Assembly: GCA_902789395.1 (NCBI GenBank)
Contig: CADANY010000001.1
Span: forward strand, 124,001 to 188,000
From: an uncultured Bacteroidia bacterium
GTDB lineage: Bacteria > Bacteroidota > Bacteroidia > Bacteroidales > UBA932
Length of the DNA stretch: 64,000 nt
Direction: 5' to 3'
Positions within the stretch are counted from its first letter, which is position 1. The number at the start of each line of letters is the position of its first letter. The position numbers and the translations under genes are program-made. The notes under the pieces were generated by a model, which saw nothing but the letters and a program-made list of their open reading frames with translations, was not told where the DNA came from and did not search any database. This document shows positions 47,925-57,758 of the stretch, piece by piece.

Positions 47925-48846
47925 GTTTACCTCCTGTTTTAGCCCTGGGGTGGGCATGATCATAAACTTTTTTCAGCCGTTCGACGGAGTTGTGCGTATA
48001 GACCTGGGTCGCAGCAAGCGAGGAATGCCCCAGCAGCTCCTTGATCGAGTTCAGATCCGCACCTTCGCCAAGCAGGTCCGTCGCAAGCGTATGTCTGAGT
48101 ACATGCGGAGACTTCCTTCCGGTAATGCCATACCCGCTGAGTTCTCGCTTGACGACCCGGTCGACGTATTCCGCATTCAGCGGATCCCCCTTGCCGTTGA
48201 CAAGGAGAGGTGCATTGTCAGGTCTTGCACCGCCTACCATCGAATCAACCGATTGTAAATATATGCAAATTTCATGACAAAGCGAAGGAATCACGGGAAT
48301 TTCTCTCATTTTGTCTCCTTTTCCCAAAACGTGGAGCACATTTCGGGAGAGATCGAGAGAACCGACCCGCAGTGAAATCAGTTCCGCCCGCCGGATGCCG
48401 GTGCCGAAAAGGATGCTGACGATCACCCGCCTGAGTCTCGGCAGATAATACTTCGGATCCGAAAAAGCATCATATTCATCAATCAGCCAAGCCGTTTCAG
48501 AAAAGTAACGGTCCATCACCTCTTTCCTGTAGTACTCCGGCAGGCGCTTCGGCATTTTAGGACGGGAAACGAGGCTGACCGGATTGGCATCCAACTTTCC
48601 TTCCCGCATCAGGAACCGGCAGAAACTGCTCAGGACAGAGAGGTGCTGGTTGACCGTAGCAGGGCCCAGCTTCCGCTGTTCCATCAGGTAAACTTCGTAC
48701 CCGCGGATTCCCGACGGAGTCAAAACCGGCATGACATCTTCTCCGGCATACCTGCAAAAATCCTGAAGCACGCCGTCGTAGATATCGACCGTCCGGTCCG
48801 AGTACCGGAGGACGGTACGGACATATTCCAGAAACTGCGTCGTCAT
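47908..48846 (-). CDS. xerC: Tyrosine recombinase XerC
   Basis: 312 residues. The catalytic residues are visible: ILFGTGIRRAELISL (Arg), SPHVLRHTLATDLL (His-xx-Arg), ELLGHSSLAATQVYTHNSVE (His and Tyr). The N-terminal SAM-like domain starts FLEYVRTVLRYSDRTVDIYD. It resolves chromosome dimers at dif with a partner. Context (cca upstream, hpf downstream) shows a housekeeping gene, not the phage integrase. Confidence 0.93.
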   Translation of the reverse strand: MTTQFLEYVRTVLRYSDRTVDIYDGVLQDFCRYAGEDVMPVLTPSGIRGYEVYLMEQRKLGPATVNQHLSVLSSFCRFLMREGKLDANPVSLVSRPKMPKRLPEYYRKEVMDRYFSETAWLIDEYDAFSDPKYYLPRLRRVIVSILFGTGIRRAELISLRVGSLDLSRNVLHVLGKGDKMREIPVIPSLCHEICIYLQSVDSMVGGARPDNAPLLVNGKGDPLNAEYVDRVVKRELSGYGITGRKSPHVLRHTLATDLLGEGADLNSIKELLGHSSLAATQVYTHNSVERLKKVYDHAHPRAKTGGKHGNQS

Positions 48847-50363
48847 TTGCCAGGCAGCGGATACAGATCCATTTCCGCCGCTTTCTCCCGCATCAGGCGG
48901 TCGGCTGGCTCGAACTCATTGGGAATCAATCCGTCCAGGATCGCATTTTTCACATATTCCTTCAAAACGCCGATCGTGTTGCAGGGTGAAAGGCCGAAAA
49001 CTTCCATGATATAGTCGCCCGTGACCGGGTTCTTGAAATTCCGGATGGCATCCTTTGCCTCAACCTCGACGAGTTTTGTGCGGACCAGATCGAAATTCCG
49101 TTTCAGGCGGGCCACCTTGGCCGGATTCTTGGACGTAATGTCGGCATTGCAAAGAAGCATCAGATCATCAATGTCGTTTCCCGCATCGAAGAGCAGCCGC
49201 CGGACCGCAGAATCCGTAACCCCGTCATCGACAAGGGCAATCGGACGGAGATGCAGGCCGACCAATTTCTGGACGTACTTCATCTTCTCGTTGAGCGGCA
49301 TTTTGAGATCCTTGAAAATCCGGGGAACCATTTTCGCACCGACCGCGTCATGGCCATGGAAGGTCCATCCGGTCCCGGGGACGAAACGTTTGGTCGCGGG
49401 TTTGGCGATATCGTGAAGGAGAGCGGCCCAGCGGAGCCATACATTCGGTTCCGTACGGACAGATTCAACCCACCCGTCTCCGTCCGGTTCGACCGTATAA
49501 TCCTTGAGCGCAGCGGCGGAAATGGCTTCCATTTCCTCCGCTGCGACATTGTCGAGAACCTGGAGCGTATGGGAGAAATTCTCCTTATGGCCTTTTCCCT
49601 CAACCGTTTCCACACCTTTCAGGCGCACAAGCTGAGGGAGGATAACCTCCAGCAGACCTGTTTCATCCATCAGGCGAAACGCCCGCGAAGGGACGGCTGT
49701 CACCAGCATCTTATTGAGTTCTTCCACGATTCTTTCCTTGGAGAGAATCGCAAGCCGGTCCTTGTTCCGGCGCATGGACGCGAGGGATTCCGGAACGATC
49801 GTAAAGGTCAGTTCCGGAGTACTCAGCCGCGTCGCGAACCGGATCGCCCGCAGCATCCGAAGCGGATCGTCACTATAGGTCGTATCAGGATCGAGCGGAG
49901 TCCGGATAATTCCGGAGACCAGATCCCGGATGCCGCCGAACGGGTCGATCAAAGCGCCGAAATCCTTTCTCTGCAGGCTGAAAGCCATGGCATTGATCGT
50001 AAAGTCCCGCCTGAGCTGATCTTCTTCCAGGGTCCCGTCTTCGACAATCGGCTTGCGGGAATCCCGGTTGTAGGACTCCTTCCGGGCACCGACGAATTCG
50101 ACTTCCGTTCCCATATAGTGGAGCATCGCGGTTCCGAAATTCTTGAAGACGGAGACCTTGGCATGGAGCTTTTCCGCAACGGCATCCGCGAGGGCAATCC
50201 CGCTTCCTTCCACGACAATGTCGATATCTTTGCTCGGACGTCCGATAAAACAATCCCGCACGTAGCCGCCGATGACGAAAGCGCGGACGCCCATTTCTTC
50301 GGCCGTCTGGGATACAATCCGGAAAATCGGATGATCCAGGAATCCTTCCGTTACTGTTTGCAT
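48843..50363 (-). CDS. cca: CCA tRNA nucleotidyltransferase with HD domain
   Basis: 506 residues from the ATG at 50363, which follows GGAGGAAATG; a GTG at 50378 is less likely. The nucleotidyltransferase head has FVIGGYVRDCFIGR, SKDIDIVVEGSG (catalytic Asp pair) and LRRDFTINAMAFS, the tail an HD domain (ALLHDIAKPATKRF). It adds or repairs CCA at tRNA 3' ends. The tRNA genes seen in this window do not encode CCA, so this enzyme is needed. Overlaps xerC by 4 bp. Confidence 0.93.
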   Translation of the reverse strand: MQTVTEGFLDHPIFRIVSQTAEEMGVRAFVIGGYVRDCFIGRPSKDIDIVVEGSGIALADAVAEKLHAKVSVFKNFGTAMLHYMGTEVEFVGARKESYNRDSRKPIVEDGTLEEDQLRRDFTINAMAFSLQRKDFGALIDPFGGIRDLVSGIIRTPLDPDTTYSDDPLRMLRAIRFATRLSTPELTFTIVPESLASMRRNKDRLAILSKERIVEELNKMLVTAVPSRAFRLMDETGLLEVILPQLVRLKGVETVEGKGHKENFSHTLQVLDNVAAEEMEAISAAALKDYTVEPDGDGWVESVRTEPNVWLRWAALLHDIAKPATKRFVPGTGWTFHGHDAVGAKMVPRIFKDLKMPLNEKMKYVQKLVGLHLRPIALVDDGVTDSAVRRLLFDAGNDIDDLMLLCNADITSKNPAKVARLKRNFDLVRTKLVEVEAKDAIRNFKNPVTGDYIMEVFGLSPCNTIGVLKEYVKNAILDGLIPNEFEPADRLMREKAAEMDLYPLPGK

Positions 50364-50758
50364 ATCATTTCCTCCCACATCGGGGCTTTTTCCATAAAAA
50401 CGAATCCGTCGCCTTCTTTGGCGAAAAGAAACGTTTTGGGGCCGTTTGTAACGGCAATATAGCGCACGTCTAGCGCCCTGTTATAACGGATGGCCTGGTC
50501 GATGACGGCCTGGTTGAGCACGATATCCGGACGTTTGCATTCAACGACCATCAGCGGTTTCGCCGTACGGTCATAAACAACGATGTCGGCGCGATAAGGC
50601 TTGGCCCCCACTTTCAGGGAGACCTCACTCATCATCATGTGCTCCGGAATCTTCATTCCATCCCGGAGCACCGTGATAAACCACTGCCGGACTTCCTCTT
50701 CAGGAGTCAGGGCCACATCTTTCCGCCGGAGCGGATCCCAAACCGTCTGCTCAGGCAT
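50351..50758 (-). CDS. HsdR N-terminal-type nuclease domain protein
   Basis: 135 residues from the ATG at 50758 (MPEQTVWDPLRRKDVALTPE). It is the short stand-alone HsdR_N domain: LTPEEEVRQWFITVLRDGM, RADIVVYDRTAKPLMVVECK RP with the PD-ExK residues. Widely conserved in Bacteroidales beside core genes; the role is unknown, and no hsdM or hsdS is near, so it is not a restriction system. It overlaps cca by 13 bp. Confidence 0.9.
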   Translation of the reverse strand: MPEQTVWDPLRRKDVALTPEEEVRQWFITVLRDGMKIPEHMMMSEVSLKVGAKPYRADIVVYDRTAKPLMVVECKRPDIVLNQAVIDQAIRYNRALDVRYIAVTNGPKTFLFAKEGDGFVFMEKAPMWEEMICKQ

Positions 50759-50759
50759 A

Positions 50760-53700
50760 TCAGTTATTGACAGGACGTATTGTAAAAGCAAAGGTACGCG
50801 CCTTCGGCCTTACAAGATATTCTTCAAGCGGCCAGGTTCCCCAGGAATTGATTCCGCCGACACCCATCTGGACCTGGTCGAAATGGACATAGGTAGTCCC
50901 TTTGGAACGGTCGTTTTCGTGTGCTTTCGCCTTGAGTTCGAGAGAATGGCGCGGAATTCCGTATTGGTTGTTATGGTTCTTCTGAGGACGGTCGCCTTCA
51001 GCAAGCGCGACATCCAGGTCTGCGATGCTGAACGGCAGCGCGGACGCCGAGAAGGGCTCTGCAGAAGTGATTTCGAGACCGGAACCGTTCCCGTCCAGGA
51101 TCCGGAAGAACCGAAGCCCTGTATGGGTTCCGGATTCCTGGGTCCGGACATATCCGTAATGATACTGGTCATTAACGCTCTGCACATACCGGCCGAGAAG
51201 TGCGGCGCTGCGGCGGTCAGCGTAATTCTCCCATGGACCATAACCGAAGAAATCAACGGTCGAGAAAATCCCGGGCATAGGGAAGGTCATACCGAAACGG
51301 AACATCGGCGGAAGATCCGAGAGTTTTCCGGCATCGGACATGATTTCGGATCCTTCAATCGTACCGTCCGGATAGATCCGGTATTCCATTGCCAGGGCCG
51401 CCGCACCTCCGATCGGTTCGAATTCTACCCGGACCCGACCGCCTTTCTCATCGGCTTCTCCTGTGAAGGAGGAGAGCCGGATTTCCGGATTCCGCCAAGG
51501 TGCCATCGTGACATGGAACCGCGCGCCCATGTCATTTTCTGTAACGGCGCGGTTAAAGCAAGGTACCATGGGGCCGGACATATACTCGACACCGTCGACC
51601 ACATAGCTGACGAGCGCTCCGGTTTTCCTGTCAAAAGCGGCCTCCCACTGTGACGTACGGGTGCCGAGCGTTCCAGGATAGGAATAAGTGCCTCCGAAAA
51701 CCATGCGGCTTCCCCGCTCTTCGCTGCGGAGCGTTCCGGGATGCGTTTCCGCACCACAGGCGAACGGGCTGTCACGCAGGATAATCTGGTCATAGGCGAC
51801 CTCGAATCCGGCAGGCAGAAGCGGTTCAGCCTGTTTCAGTACGTAATGGAGATTCAGGGCAAGGACGCTTCCGTCTTCAGGAAGGGAGAATCCGAGATTG
51901 ATCCTCGTCCGCTGCTGCGGCGCTGCTTTCAGGTCCTCGACCACCCCGCTCAGGACTTTGACGCCGTCCTTTTCGAGATCCCAGAGAAGGCGGTAGCCGG
52001 AAAGATCGACAAAGAAGTTCTCATTGTAGATTTCAATCTCCGAAGGGGTGCGGCCCGCCGATGTAAGGATATTGCGGTACTGGTAGCGGACTTCATACGC
52101 ATGCGGATGCAAGGTACGGTCTGCGGCGATAACCCCGTTGCAGTTGAATGAACCGTCGGAAGGATCATAATCGTTGAAATCTCCGCCGAAAGCGAAAATA
52201 TGGTCGGTTCCGGGTTTGGTCGAAGGCCAGACAAGTGCCTGGTCCTGGAAGTCCCAGATAAAACCGCCTTGGTAGGAAGGATACTTCCGGATCAGGTCCC
52301 AGTACTCCTTGAAATTGCCCATCGAATTGCCCATCGCGTGGGCATATTCACACTGGATCAACGGTTTATCCGCATGCTGGAGATACTTTACATTCCCAGC
52401 AGGAGACTCGTACATCGGGCAGTAGATATCCGTATTCCAATCATCTTTAGCCCGCTCATAATGAACGGGACGGGACGGATCATAGGCTTTGATCCATTTA
52501 TAGCAAGCATAGAAATTCTCTCCGTTTCCGGCTTCGTTTCCCATACTCCAGATGATGACGGAAGGGTGATTGTAGTCACGCTTGACCATCCGCTGGTCGC
52601 GGGAAAGATGGGCCTGGAGGAACTGCGGATCCTGGGCCAGCGTTTCTCCGTCCTTATAGCCCATGCCGTGGGATTCGATGTTCGCTTCGTCGACGACATA
52701 GAGTCCATATTTGTCGCACAGTGCGAGCCAACGCGGGTCATCCGGATAGTGGCACGTACGCACAGCGTTGATATTCAGTTCTTTCATGATCCGGATATCC
52801 CGGATCATGTCAGCCTCGGATACGATATATCCTTTATAAGGATCAAGTTCATGACGGTCGGCTCCCTTGATGAGGACCGGTTTGCCGTTGACCTTCAGCT
52901 GGACATTCTCAATCGTAACGGTCCGGAATCCGAAGTCGACCCGTGTGCTCTCCGATAGACCTTTCTTACCGTTTGCGCGGACCGAAAGGGTATACAGATT
53001 CGGCGTTTCAGCCGACCACAGGGCCGGAGAAGGGACGCTTCCGCCGGCACGGACAACCAGATTGCCGGTTTCCGACTTCTCTTTCACGCCCTTGACTGGA
53101 ACGTTCCCGGAAGCTACCGTATTGCCTTTTCCATCAAGGATGCTGTAGTCCAGGGAAGTAATGCCGGAGGTAACTTCGAAAAGGGCCTCATAGGTTCCGT
53201 CCATCTCGCCACGGACATGGACATCCTCCAGACGGGCCGGTTCGCGGGTATAGACTTCAACGCCACGGGCAATACCGCTCAGGCGCCAGAAATCCTGATC
53301 CTCGAGATAGGTACCGTCGCACCAGCGGAAGATCTCAAGCGCGAGAAGGTTCTCCCCTGCCTTGACATATTTTGTCAGGTCAAAACGGGCTTCCAGCTTA
53401 CTGTCCTGACTGTATCCGACCATTTTCCCGTTGACCCAGACCCGGACGTTCGAGGTCGCAGAGCCGATATTGAGGCAGATCTGTTTTCCGATCCAGGACT
53501 TGTCTACCGTGAAGGTCTTCCGGTACTGTCCGACGTAATTGTGCTCGGTCGGAACGATCGGCGGATTGTTCTTGTAATGACCGCGCCAGGGGTAGCCGAT
53601 ATTCAGATACATCGGATCGCAATAACCATTGAGTTCCCAGTGGCCGGGGACAGGGATCTCCCGCCAGGCAGAATCGTCGAAAGACGGGTTTTCAAATCCT

Positions 53701-53912
53701 TTCAAGCGATTTTCCGGGGCCTCGTTGAAATAGAACTTCCAGAGTCCGTTCAGGTTCAGCGTCTGCTGCTGATCGGTCACGAAGGTCGCACGCATCGGCA
53801 TGCGGTTGATTTCAAAGACCGCGGGATTCTGCCAGTCTTCCGCCTTCTGGGCATGGACACTGACACACAGGAGCGGCAGGCAGGCAGCCAAAAAGATTCT
53901 TCTCATTTTCAT
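50760..53912 (-). CDS. Secreted GH2 beta-galactosidase (LacZ type)
   Basis: 1050 residues. Signal peptide (MRRIFLAACLPLLCVSVHAQ), then the LacZ domain order: sugar-binding (GLWKFYFNEAPENRLKGF), immunoglobulin-like, TIM barrel, and the small beta chain domain. Acid/base Glu is in IIWSMGNEAGNGENF (about 460) and nucleophile Glu in LIQCEYAHAMGNSMG (about 523). It acts on beta-galactosides in the periplasm; the exact glycan is unknown. A GH3 gene 26 bp upstream may be co-expressed. No SusC/SusD pair is near. Confidence 0.95.
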   Translation of the reverse strand: MKMRRIFLAACLPLLCVSVHAQKAEDWQNPAVFEINRMPMRATFVTDQQQTLNLNGLWKFYFNEAPENRLKGFENPSFDDSAWREIPVPGHWELNGYCDPMYLNIGYPWRGHYKNNPPIVPTEHNYVGQYRKTFTVDKSWIGKQICLNIGSATSNVRVWVNGKMVGYSQDSKLEARFDLTKYVKAGENLLALEIFRWCDGTYLEDQDFWRLSGIARGVEVYTREPARLEDVHVRGEMDGTYEALFEVTSGITSLDYSILDGKGNTVASGNVPVKGVKEKSETGNLVVRAGGSVPSPALWSAETPNLYTLSVRANGKKGLSESTRVDFGFRTVTIENVQLKVNGKPVLIKGADRHELDPYKGYIVSEADMIRDIRIMKELNINAVRTCHYPDDPRWLALCDKYGLYVVDEANIESHGMGYKDGETLAQDPQFLQAHLSRDQRMVKRDYNHPSVIIWSMGNEAGNGENFYACYKWIKAYDPSRPVHYERAKDDWNTDIYCPMYESPAGNVKYLQHADKPLIQCEYAHAMGNSMGNFKEYWDLIRKYPSYQGGFIWDFQDQALVWPSTKPGTDHIFAFGGDFNDYDPSDGSFNCNGVIAADRTLHPHAYEVRYQYRNILTSAGRTPSEIEIYNENFFVDLSGYRLLWDLEKDGVKVLSGVVEDLKAAPQQRTRINLGFSLPEDGSVLALNLHYVLKQAEPLLPAGFEVAYDQIILRDSPFACGAETHPGTLRSEERGSRMVFGGTYSYPGTLGTRTSQWEAAFDRKTGALVSYVVDGVEYMSGPMVPCFNRAVTENDMGARFHVTMAPWRNPEIRLSSFTGEADEKGGRVRVEFEPIGGAAALAMEYRIYPDGTIEGSEIMSDAGKLSDLPPMFRFGMTFPMPGIFSTVDFFGYGPWENYADRRSAALLGRYVQSVNDQYHYGYVRTQESGTHTGLRFFRILDGNGSGLEITSAEPFSASALPFSIADLDVALAEGDRPQKNHNNQYGIPRHSLELKAKAHENDRSKGTTYVHFDQVQMGVGGINSWGTWPLEEYLVRPKARTFAFTIRPVNN

Positions 53913-53938
53913 CGTCGTGTTATGGTTTAGTGGTTTTA

Positions 53939-56260
53939 TCAGATATTAGGGGTGTTCCAAACATTCGTTTCTGCGCAGCGGGCGTTCAGGGAGCAGGGAC
54001 CGCAGCTGAAGCGGAAATCTCCCGCTTCCAGTACCCAGTGCCCGTCTGAGCCCACAAAAGCCAGGTCGGAAGCCGGAATGCAGAAGGAAACCGTCTTGCT
54101 CTCCCCGGGCTGCAGTTCAACCTTATCGAAGGCCCTCAGACGCTTGACTTCCGGTATCAGGCTTGCAACCAGGTCGCTCGAGTACAGGAGGACGGACTCT
54201 TTGCCGGCACGCTCGCCCGAATTGGTGACGGTCACTTCGAAGCGGAGTTCATCTTCCGCCTTGAAATCCCCTTCCGTCAGGCATTTGAAGTCGGAATAGG
54301 TATAGGTTGTATAGCTGAGTCCGTAGCCGAAAGGCCACTGGACATCCATGATTGCGTCATAGTTGTAAGCGCCGTCCATGACCTCGCGGTGCTCGGACAC
54401 TTTATAATCATACGTATGGATCGAATTGATATGCTTGGAATAGGTGAACGGCAGTTTTCCGCTGAAGTTTTCTTCTCCGGAAAGAAGGGCGGCCAGGGCG
54501 TCTCCGCCGTAATTGCCCGGAAGCATGACATCGACGACGGCTGCCGCGAGCGGCTCGATATCCCCGATGATGCGCGGACGGCCTTCATTCAGGACCAGGA
54601 CGATCGGCTTACCGGTCTTCGCAAGAGCGCGGACCAGGTCTTTCTGATTTCCGGAAAGGTTCAGGTCATCCATGTTGCCGGGGGTTTCGCAATAGGTATT
54701 TTCACCGACACAGGCGACGATGATATCGGCCTTTTGCGCGGCAGCAACGGCCTTGCCGATTCCGGATGCAATCTCTTTCTTCCAGTCCCCGGAAAGGAAA
54801 TCGTAGGTTACGCCCGGCTCATAGATGACGTTCTTTGCTCCGAACTTTTCCTGCAGGGCTTCATAAATCGTATTACGTTCCGGGACAAAGGCGTCGGCAT
54901 TTCCCTGCCAGGTATAGGACCAGCCGCCGTTCAGGGTACGCATGCTGTTGGAGTTGGGCCCGGTGACAAGAATCCGCTTGCCTTTGGCGATCGGCAGGAC
55001 TCCGTCGTTCTTGAGGAGAACTTCCGACTCGAGTGCCGCCTCATAGGAGGCTTTGGCGGATTCCGGCGCGGCAAAACGGTCATAGCCTGAGACGTCCCAG
55101 ACGGGATTGTCGAAAAGGCCGAGACGGAATTTCAGCCGCAAAACCCGGCGGACGGCATCGTCGATACGGTCCATCGGAATCTCACCGCTCCGGGCAAGGT
55201 CAACGATGACATGGCAGCACTCCGGATCGTAAGGATCCATGATCATATCGATTCCGGCGTTGATCCCGATCTTGACCGCCTCGCGTTTGTCCGCTGCGAC
55301 ATGGTCACGGACATAAAGATTGTCGATATCGGCCCAGTCGGTAACGAGCATGCCGTCCCAGCCGAGCTGCTCTTTCACCCATCCGGTCAGGAGGGTCTTG
55401 TTGGCATGGGTCGGGATCCCGTTGATCGACGCGGAGTTCACCATTGCGGTGAGTGCACCGGCACGGAAGCAGCCGAGGAAGGGGGCGAAGAACTTTTCCC
55501 GGAGGTCATTCCCGGGGACATAAGCCGGCGTCCGGTCCTTCCCCGTATGCGGCACGCCATAGGCCATGAAATGCTTGATACTGACGGCGGCATGCTCCAG
55601 ATCGATATGGTTCGGGTCTTCCCCCTGGATCGCCCGGGTCTCCGCCACGGCCATGACTGTTGAGAGGCAGGGATCCTCGCCCCAGCTTTCCCAGTGGCGC
55701 GGCCAGCGCGGATCGCGTCCGAGGTCCATCACCGGAGAGAACACCCAGGGAACCATTGCGGCCCGGGTCTCATAAGCCATGATCCGGCCCATTGCTTCTG
55801 CATGGCGGGGATCGAACGTTGCCGCCAGATTGATTTCCTGCGGGAACAGGGTTCCGTCGGACAGATAACTGGCCCCATGGATCATATCAAGTCCGTAGAT
55901 ACAAGGGATTCCGATCTTCTCCATGGACTTTTCCTGGATCTGGCGGACCATATCGGCGGTTTCGGCCCGGGAATGGGCCCGGTCGTGCAGGACATTCAGA
56001 ATCGAACCGACTTTATACTCCCCGATAATCTTTTCCAGTTTGGCGGGATCGATTGCCTCATGGCTCTCATCCTCGAGGACACTGATTGTCAGCTGGACCA
56101 TCTGGCCGGCTTTCTCTTCCAGGGTCATACCTTTCAGCACTTTTTCGACACGCGCTTCAAGTTCCTTGTCACAGGGTATGGCGGGTGCGGCGGAAGGGGT
56201 CTTCCCGCAGGATGCAGCCAGAACGGCCGTCATGGCAATAATAAGAAGTTTTGTCTTCAT
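53939..56260 (-). CDS. GH3 beta-glucosidase lipoprotein
   Basis: 773 residues from the ATG at 56260. Signal with lipobox (AVLAASCGK) predicts a lipid anchor. GH3 motifs: GIPCIYGLDMIHG, SIKHFMAYG, nucleophile Asp in GMLVTDWADID (about 311), and C-terminal domain phrases KRILVTGPNSN, GNYGGDALAALLSGEENFSG and a fibronectin-like end. Likely removes beta-glucose or xylose units from plant or host glycans together with the GH2 enzyme. Confidence 0.95.
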   Translation of the reverse strand: MKTKLLIIAMTAVLAASCGKTPSAAPAIPCDKELEARVEKVLKGMTLEEKAGQMVQLTISVLEDESHEAIDPAKLEKIIGEYKVGSILNVLHDRAHSRAETADMVRQIQEKSMEKIGIPCIYGLDMIHGASYLSDGTLFPQEINLAATFDPRHAEAMGRIMAYETRAAMVPWVFSPVMDLGRDPRWPRHWESWGEDPCLSTVMAVAETRAIQGEDPNHIDLEHAAVSIKHFMAYGVPHTGKDRTPAYVPGNDLREKFFAPFLGCFRAGALTAMVNSASINGIPTHANKTLLTGWVKEQLGWDGMLVTDWADIDNLYVRDHVAADKREAVKIGINAGIDMIMDPYDPECCHVIVDLARSGEIPMDRIDDAVRRVLRLKFRLGLFDNPVWDVSGYDRFAAPESAKASYEAALESEVLLKNDGVLPIAKGKRILVTGPNSNSMRTLNGGWSYTWQGNADAFVPERNTIYEALQEKFGAKNVIYEPGVTYDFLSGDWKKEIASGIGKAVAAAQKADIIVACVGENTYCETPGNMDDLNLSGNQKDLVRALAKTGKPIVLVLNEGRPRIIGDIEPLAAAVVDVMLPGNYGGDALAALLSGEENFSGKLPFTYSKHINSIHTYDYKVSEHREVMDGAYNYDAIMDVQWPFGYGLSYTTYTYSDFKCLTEGDFKAEDELRFEVTVTNSGERAGKESVLLYSSDLVASLIPEVKRLRAFDKVELQPGESKTVSFCIPASDLAFVGSDGHWVLEAGDFRFSCGPCSLNARCAETNVWNTPNI

Positions 56261-56336
56261 AATATACATAATCTCTATCCTACAAAATTAACGCAAATTC
56301 TCTGATTTACCAACTGAGAGAAAAATCCAAAAAATA

Positions 56337-56368
56337 TTTGGCGGATTGCATGAAAAAGACTACCTTTG
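56337..56368 (+). promoter_or_regulatory. Promoter of rpmH
   Basis: TTTG (56337-56340), 20 bp, TACCTTTG (56361-56368): full Bacteroidetes consensus, 57 bp before the rpmH ATG. Confidence 0.72.
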
Positions 56369-56424
56369 CAATCCTATTGTGGATTTTTGGCTATCCAAGG
56401 TAATAATAATAAAAAACAGATATC

Positions 56425-56577
56425 ATGAAAAGAACATTCCAACCGTCCCGTCGCAAGAGGGTCAACAAACACGGATTCCGTGAGAGAATGGCTTCCGCCA
56501 ACGGCCGCCGCGTACTCGCATCCCGCCGTCGTCACTGCCGCAAGAAACTTACCGTATCTGACGAAGACCGCTGGTAG
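56425..56577 (+). CDS. rpmH: 50S ribosomal protein L34
   Basis: 50 residues: [20 protein letters not shown], then [20 protein letters not shown] and [10 protein letters not shown]. The start KRTFQPS and NGRRVLA.RR are invariant L34 signatures. It has its own promoter and terminator here; neither dnaA nor rnpA follows, as is normal in Bacteroidales. Confidence 0.98.
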   Translation: MKRTFQPSRRKRVNKHGFRERMASANGRRVLASRRRHCRKKLTVSDEDRW

Positions 56578-56602
56578 GATTCGTCAATAGCGATGAAAAT
56601 GA

Positions 56603-56631
56603 AGCAGACTCTTGGAGGGTCTGCTTTTTTT
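56603..56631 (+). terminator. Terminator of rpmH
   Basis: AGCAGAC (56603-56609), loop, GTCTGCT (56619-56625), then seven T residues. Confidence 0.92.
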
Positions 56632-56645
56632 ATGTACCTTAGCAG

Positions 56646-57086
56646 ATGATGGAATGGGATGAAAAATATATGAGAGAGGCCCTCAGGGAAGCCCTGCAGG
56701 CCGCCGAAGAGGGTGAGATTCCGATCGGTGCCGTCATCGTCGGACGCGGCCGGATCATCGGACGCGGTCACAACATGACCGAAACCCTCCACGACGCGAC
56801 AGCCCATGCCGAGATGATCGCCATCACGACGGCGACCGAAACGATCGGCGGAAAGTATCTCAATGACTGCACCCTCTATGTAACCGTAGAACCCTGCCCC
56901 ATGTGCGCGGGGGCTCTCAACTGGTCCCAGATCGGCCGGATCGTCTACGGCGCACCCGATCCGAAACGGGGTCACAGTCTTTTTTCCCCCTCCCTGCTCC
57001 ACCCCCGGACCGAAGTCACCTCCGGCGTCCTGGCCGACGAATGCGCGGCGCTTATGACTGATTTCTTTAAATCCAAAAGACCATGA
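56646..57086 (+). CDS. tadA: tRNA-specific adenosine deaminase
   Basis: 146 residues. HAEMIAI (zinc His and catalytic Glu) and PCPMCAGAL (zinc Cys pair) are the deaminase core; EEGEIPIGAVIVGRGRIIGR GHN is typical TadA. It converts A34 to inosine in tRNA-Arg(ACG). Start at 56646 or the next Met. The stop overlaps the next gene by 4 bp. Confidence 0.95.
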   Translation: MMEWDEKYMREALREALQAAEEGEIPIGAVIVGRGRIIGRGHNMTETLHDATAHAEMIAITTATETIGGKYLNDCTLYVTVEPCPMCAGALNWSQIGRIVYGAPDPKRGHSLFSPSLLHPRTEVTSGVLADECAALMTDFFKSKRP

Positions 57087-57754
57087 AACTGCTTTCCAAG
57101 TACTGGCCCCTCGCGGTCGCCGTCATCCTCTACATCCTCTACGCATGTACTGACATCTACTGGTTCCGCTGGTCAATCATCGCCTTCCTGCTGCTGTACG
57201 TACTGCAACTGATCCTGCGGAAAGCACCGAATGGGAGTATCATGAGATACCTGTTCGTCCCCCTGGCTTTCGGATTCTCAATCATCGGAGACATGTTCCT
57301 GCATTATGATGAGGGGCGGGCTCCCTTATTCATCGCCGGAGTGGCCTTTTATTTTATCGCGCACGTTTTCTATATCTGCTACACGCTCCGGAAAGGAAAG
57401 GTAAACTGGGCGATGCTCGCCGTGCTGACGGCTGTCTTCATTGCGTACTATTTCTGGCTGCTCGTACCGTCTATCTCCAATACCGGCATCCGGGCCGCCG
57501 TCCTCCTCTATATCCTCGTTTCCTGCCTGTCGGTATCCTGCGCTTCAGCAATGCCGTATGGCCCGACGATGGACAAGACCGCAAAATTGCTAGTCATTAC
57601 CGGCATCTCCTCCCTGTTGTTCTCGGACTTCCTGATCTCACTTCATGATTTCATGGGCATCAGTACCGGATATTTCCTGATGCTCCCGACATTCTATCTC
57701 TCCCAGATACTCGTCAGCGGAGCTGTCATCCATCTTCTGGACGGGAGAGATTGA
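57083..57754 (+). CDS. YhhN/TMEM86 family membrane protein
   Basis: 223 residues with about eight membrane helices (AVAVILYILYACTDIYWF, AGVAFYFIAHVFYICYTL and others). The family residues GFSIIGDMFLHYDEG and SSLLFSDFLISLHDF hold the acidic pairs of YhhN proteins, some of which are lysoplasmalogenases. Activity in this organism is inferred from the family only. Confidence 0.88.
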   Translation: MKLLSKYWPLAVAVILYILYACTDIYWFRWSIIAFLLLYVLQLILRKAPNGSIMRYLFVPLAFGFSIIGDMFLHYDEGRAPLFIAGVAFYFIAHVFYICYTLRKGKVNWAMLAVLTAVFIAYYFWLLVPSISNTGIRAAVLLYILVSCLSVSCASAMPYGPTMDKTAKLLVITGISSLLFSDFLISLHDFMGISTGYFLMLPTFYLSQILVSGAVIHLLDGRD

Positions 57755-57758
57755 GCGT

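Noticed and set aside
47908..48846. Tyrosine recombinase as possible integrase of the prophage or island
   Set aside because: It is flanked by cca and hpf, overlaps both, and has the XerC domain layout; it is a housekeeping gene far from both elements.
50351..50758. Type I restriction system
   Set aside because: Only the short HsdR N-terminal domain is present; no motor, HsdM or HsdS genes are near, and the protein is a common stand-alone one.
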